In this document: in pieces, positions 22,083 to 22,770 of the stretch
Position numbering within the stretch: position 1 is the stretch's first letter
Layout of the letters: each line of letters opens with the position of its first letter
Source: AC-32 sp046726435
GTDB taxonomy: Bacteria; Actinomycetota; Thermoleophilia; Gaiellales; Gaiellaceae
Assembly: GCA_046726435.1 (NCBI GenBank)
Contig: JBKPAM010000102.1
Coordinates: forward strand, 1 to 22,770
DNA: 22,770 nt
Direction: 5' to 3'
Position numbers and translations under genes: made by a program
The notes under the pieces: model-generated
Seen by the model: the letters and a program-made list of their open reading frames with translations, nothing else
Databases searched by the model: none
What the model was told of the DNA's origin: nothing

Positions 22083-22091
22083 GAAGAAGCG

Positions 22092-22770
22092 CTAGAAGAG
22101 CCCCTGAACCGGCCAGTAGAGGGCCGCCGCAACCACGGCCGCGGCCGGGATCGTGAGGAGCCACGCGGTGACGATGTTGCCCGCGACGCCCCAGCGCACC
22201 GCCGAGAGCCGCCTCGTGGCGCCCACGCCCATCACCGAGCCCGAGATGACATGCGTCGTCGAGAGCGGGTAGCCCAGCCGCGTCGCGGTGTAGATGGTCA
22301 CGCCCGCCGTCACCTGGGCGGCAAACCCGCTCTCGGGCTCCATCTTGAAGACCCGCTGCCCGAGGGTGCGCATGATCCGCCAACCGCCGACGTAGGTGCC
22401 CGCCGCGATCGCCAGGCCCGCGGCGACGATCACCCAGGTCGGGATGTAGAAGTGCGAGATATGCCCGCTCTCGAAGAGCGCGAGCGCGATCACGCCCATC
22501 GTCTTCTGCGCGTCGTTCGCGCCGTGGGTGAAGGCGACCCAGGTCCCCGATGCGAGCTGACCGAGCCTGAAGCTTCGGTTCGCCATCCCCGGGTTCATCC
22601 AGACGAAGAGCCAGTAGATGAGCAGCAGCAGCGCGAAGGCGCCGGCGAAAGCGATCGCCGGCGCGGCAATCGCGGGAATGGCGACGCTGTGGACGACCCC
22701 GTGCCACTCGACGCCTTCGAGGCCCGACTGCGCGATCGCCGCCCCCACGAGACCGCCGATCAGCGCGTGC
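22092..22770 (-). CDS. PiT-family inorganic phosphate transporter, C-terminal part (truncated by window edge)
   Basis: The frame runs from the right edge to a stop at 22092, about 226 residues, and lacks the N-terminal half. It enters with HALIGGLVGAAIAQSG, the end of a conserved first PiT motif. The second signature is TWVAFTHGANDAQKTMGVIALAL, and PLSTTHVISGSVMGVGATRR is the duplicated motif of the second half. Hydrophobic helices include PAIAFAGAFALLLLIYWLFV and WVIVAAGLAIAAGTYVGGW. PiT proteins import metal-phosphate by proton symport in bacteria. This gene could supply phosphate for the cDPG pathway 6 kb away, but no shared operon is visible. Confidence 0.92.
   Translation of the reverse strand, partial: HALIGGLVGAAIAQSGLEGVEWHGVVHSVAIPAIAAPAIAFAGAFALLLLIYWLFVWMNPGMANRSFRLGQLASGTWVAFTHGANDAQKTMGVIALALFESGHISHFYIPTWVIVAAGLAIAAGTYVGGWRIMRTLGQRVFKMEPESGFAAQVTAGVTIYTATRLGYPLSTTHVISGSVMGVGATRRLSAVRWGVAGNIVTAWLLTIPAAAVVAAALYWPVQGLF

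Noticed and set aside
1..22770. CRISPR arrays, tRNA or rRNA genes, transposases, integrases and riboswitches
   Set aside because: I looked for regularly spaced repeats, tRNA-like clover-leaf ends and mobile-element proteins on both strands and saw none. Scanning by eye could miss a diverged tRNA or a small RNA.

Overview
The window is very GC-rich, its real genes have strong G/C bias at third codon positions, and neighbouring genes are repeatedly coupled by 4-base ATGA/GTGA overlaps. Together with a SARP/BTAD-type regulator fused to a class III cyclase, this points to a high-GC actinobacterial chromosome. A deep-branching Thermoleophilia-like lineage is my best guess, by inference and not by marker genes. 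I see no rRNA, tRNA, CRISPR array, transposase or phage gene.

Left part (1-9174). A truncated membrane sensor overlaps queG (epoxyqueuosine reductase), which is divergent from an MDR-family quinone oxidoreductase. Next is a minus-strand gene series: a small unknown protein, a short KdpD-like histidine kinase, a KdpE-like response regulator, a free-standing UspA-like protein and a KimA-like APC permease with a long cytosolic tail. I read this as a potassium or osmotic-stress locus. Upstream lie a GNAT acetyltransferase, two divergent VOC/glyoxalase-fold proteins and a small 89-residue protein.

Middle (9175-12341). This is a looser accessory stretch. It holds a frameshifted remnant of a secreted-type protein, a leaderless GNAT gene, an unknown membrane protein, orphan coding remnants, a divergent pair of small paralogous cysteine-motif proteins (one without a normal start codon) and a MIP18/SufT-like Fe-S assembly factor.

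Core (12409-16398). The most striking part is a tightly coupled four-gene minus-strand operon: a calcineurin-like metallophosphoesterase, cyclic 2,3-diphosphoglycerate synthetase, 2-phosphoglycerate kinase and a GlpX-like phosphatase with altered metal-site residues. The middle two are the known biosynthetic steps of cyclic 2,3-diphosphoglycerate (cDPG), best known as a potassium-balanced solute of hyperthermophilic methanogens. The two flanking hydrolase-fold genes are candidates for its turnover.

Right part (16487-22770). Divergent from the cDPG operon is a 1267-residue SARP-adenylate cyclase-AAA-TPR protein. It is followed, apparently in the same operon, by two tandem paralogous proteins of unknown family and a strong hairpin terminator. 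Then come minus-strand genes for a 66-residue protein, a secreted single-pass protein with an internal repeat, and the C-terminal part of a PiT phosphate transporter cut by the right edge. Potassium handling, a phosphate-rich polyanionic solute and phosphate import within 20 kb may be functionally linked, but that is inference.
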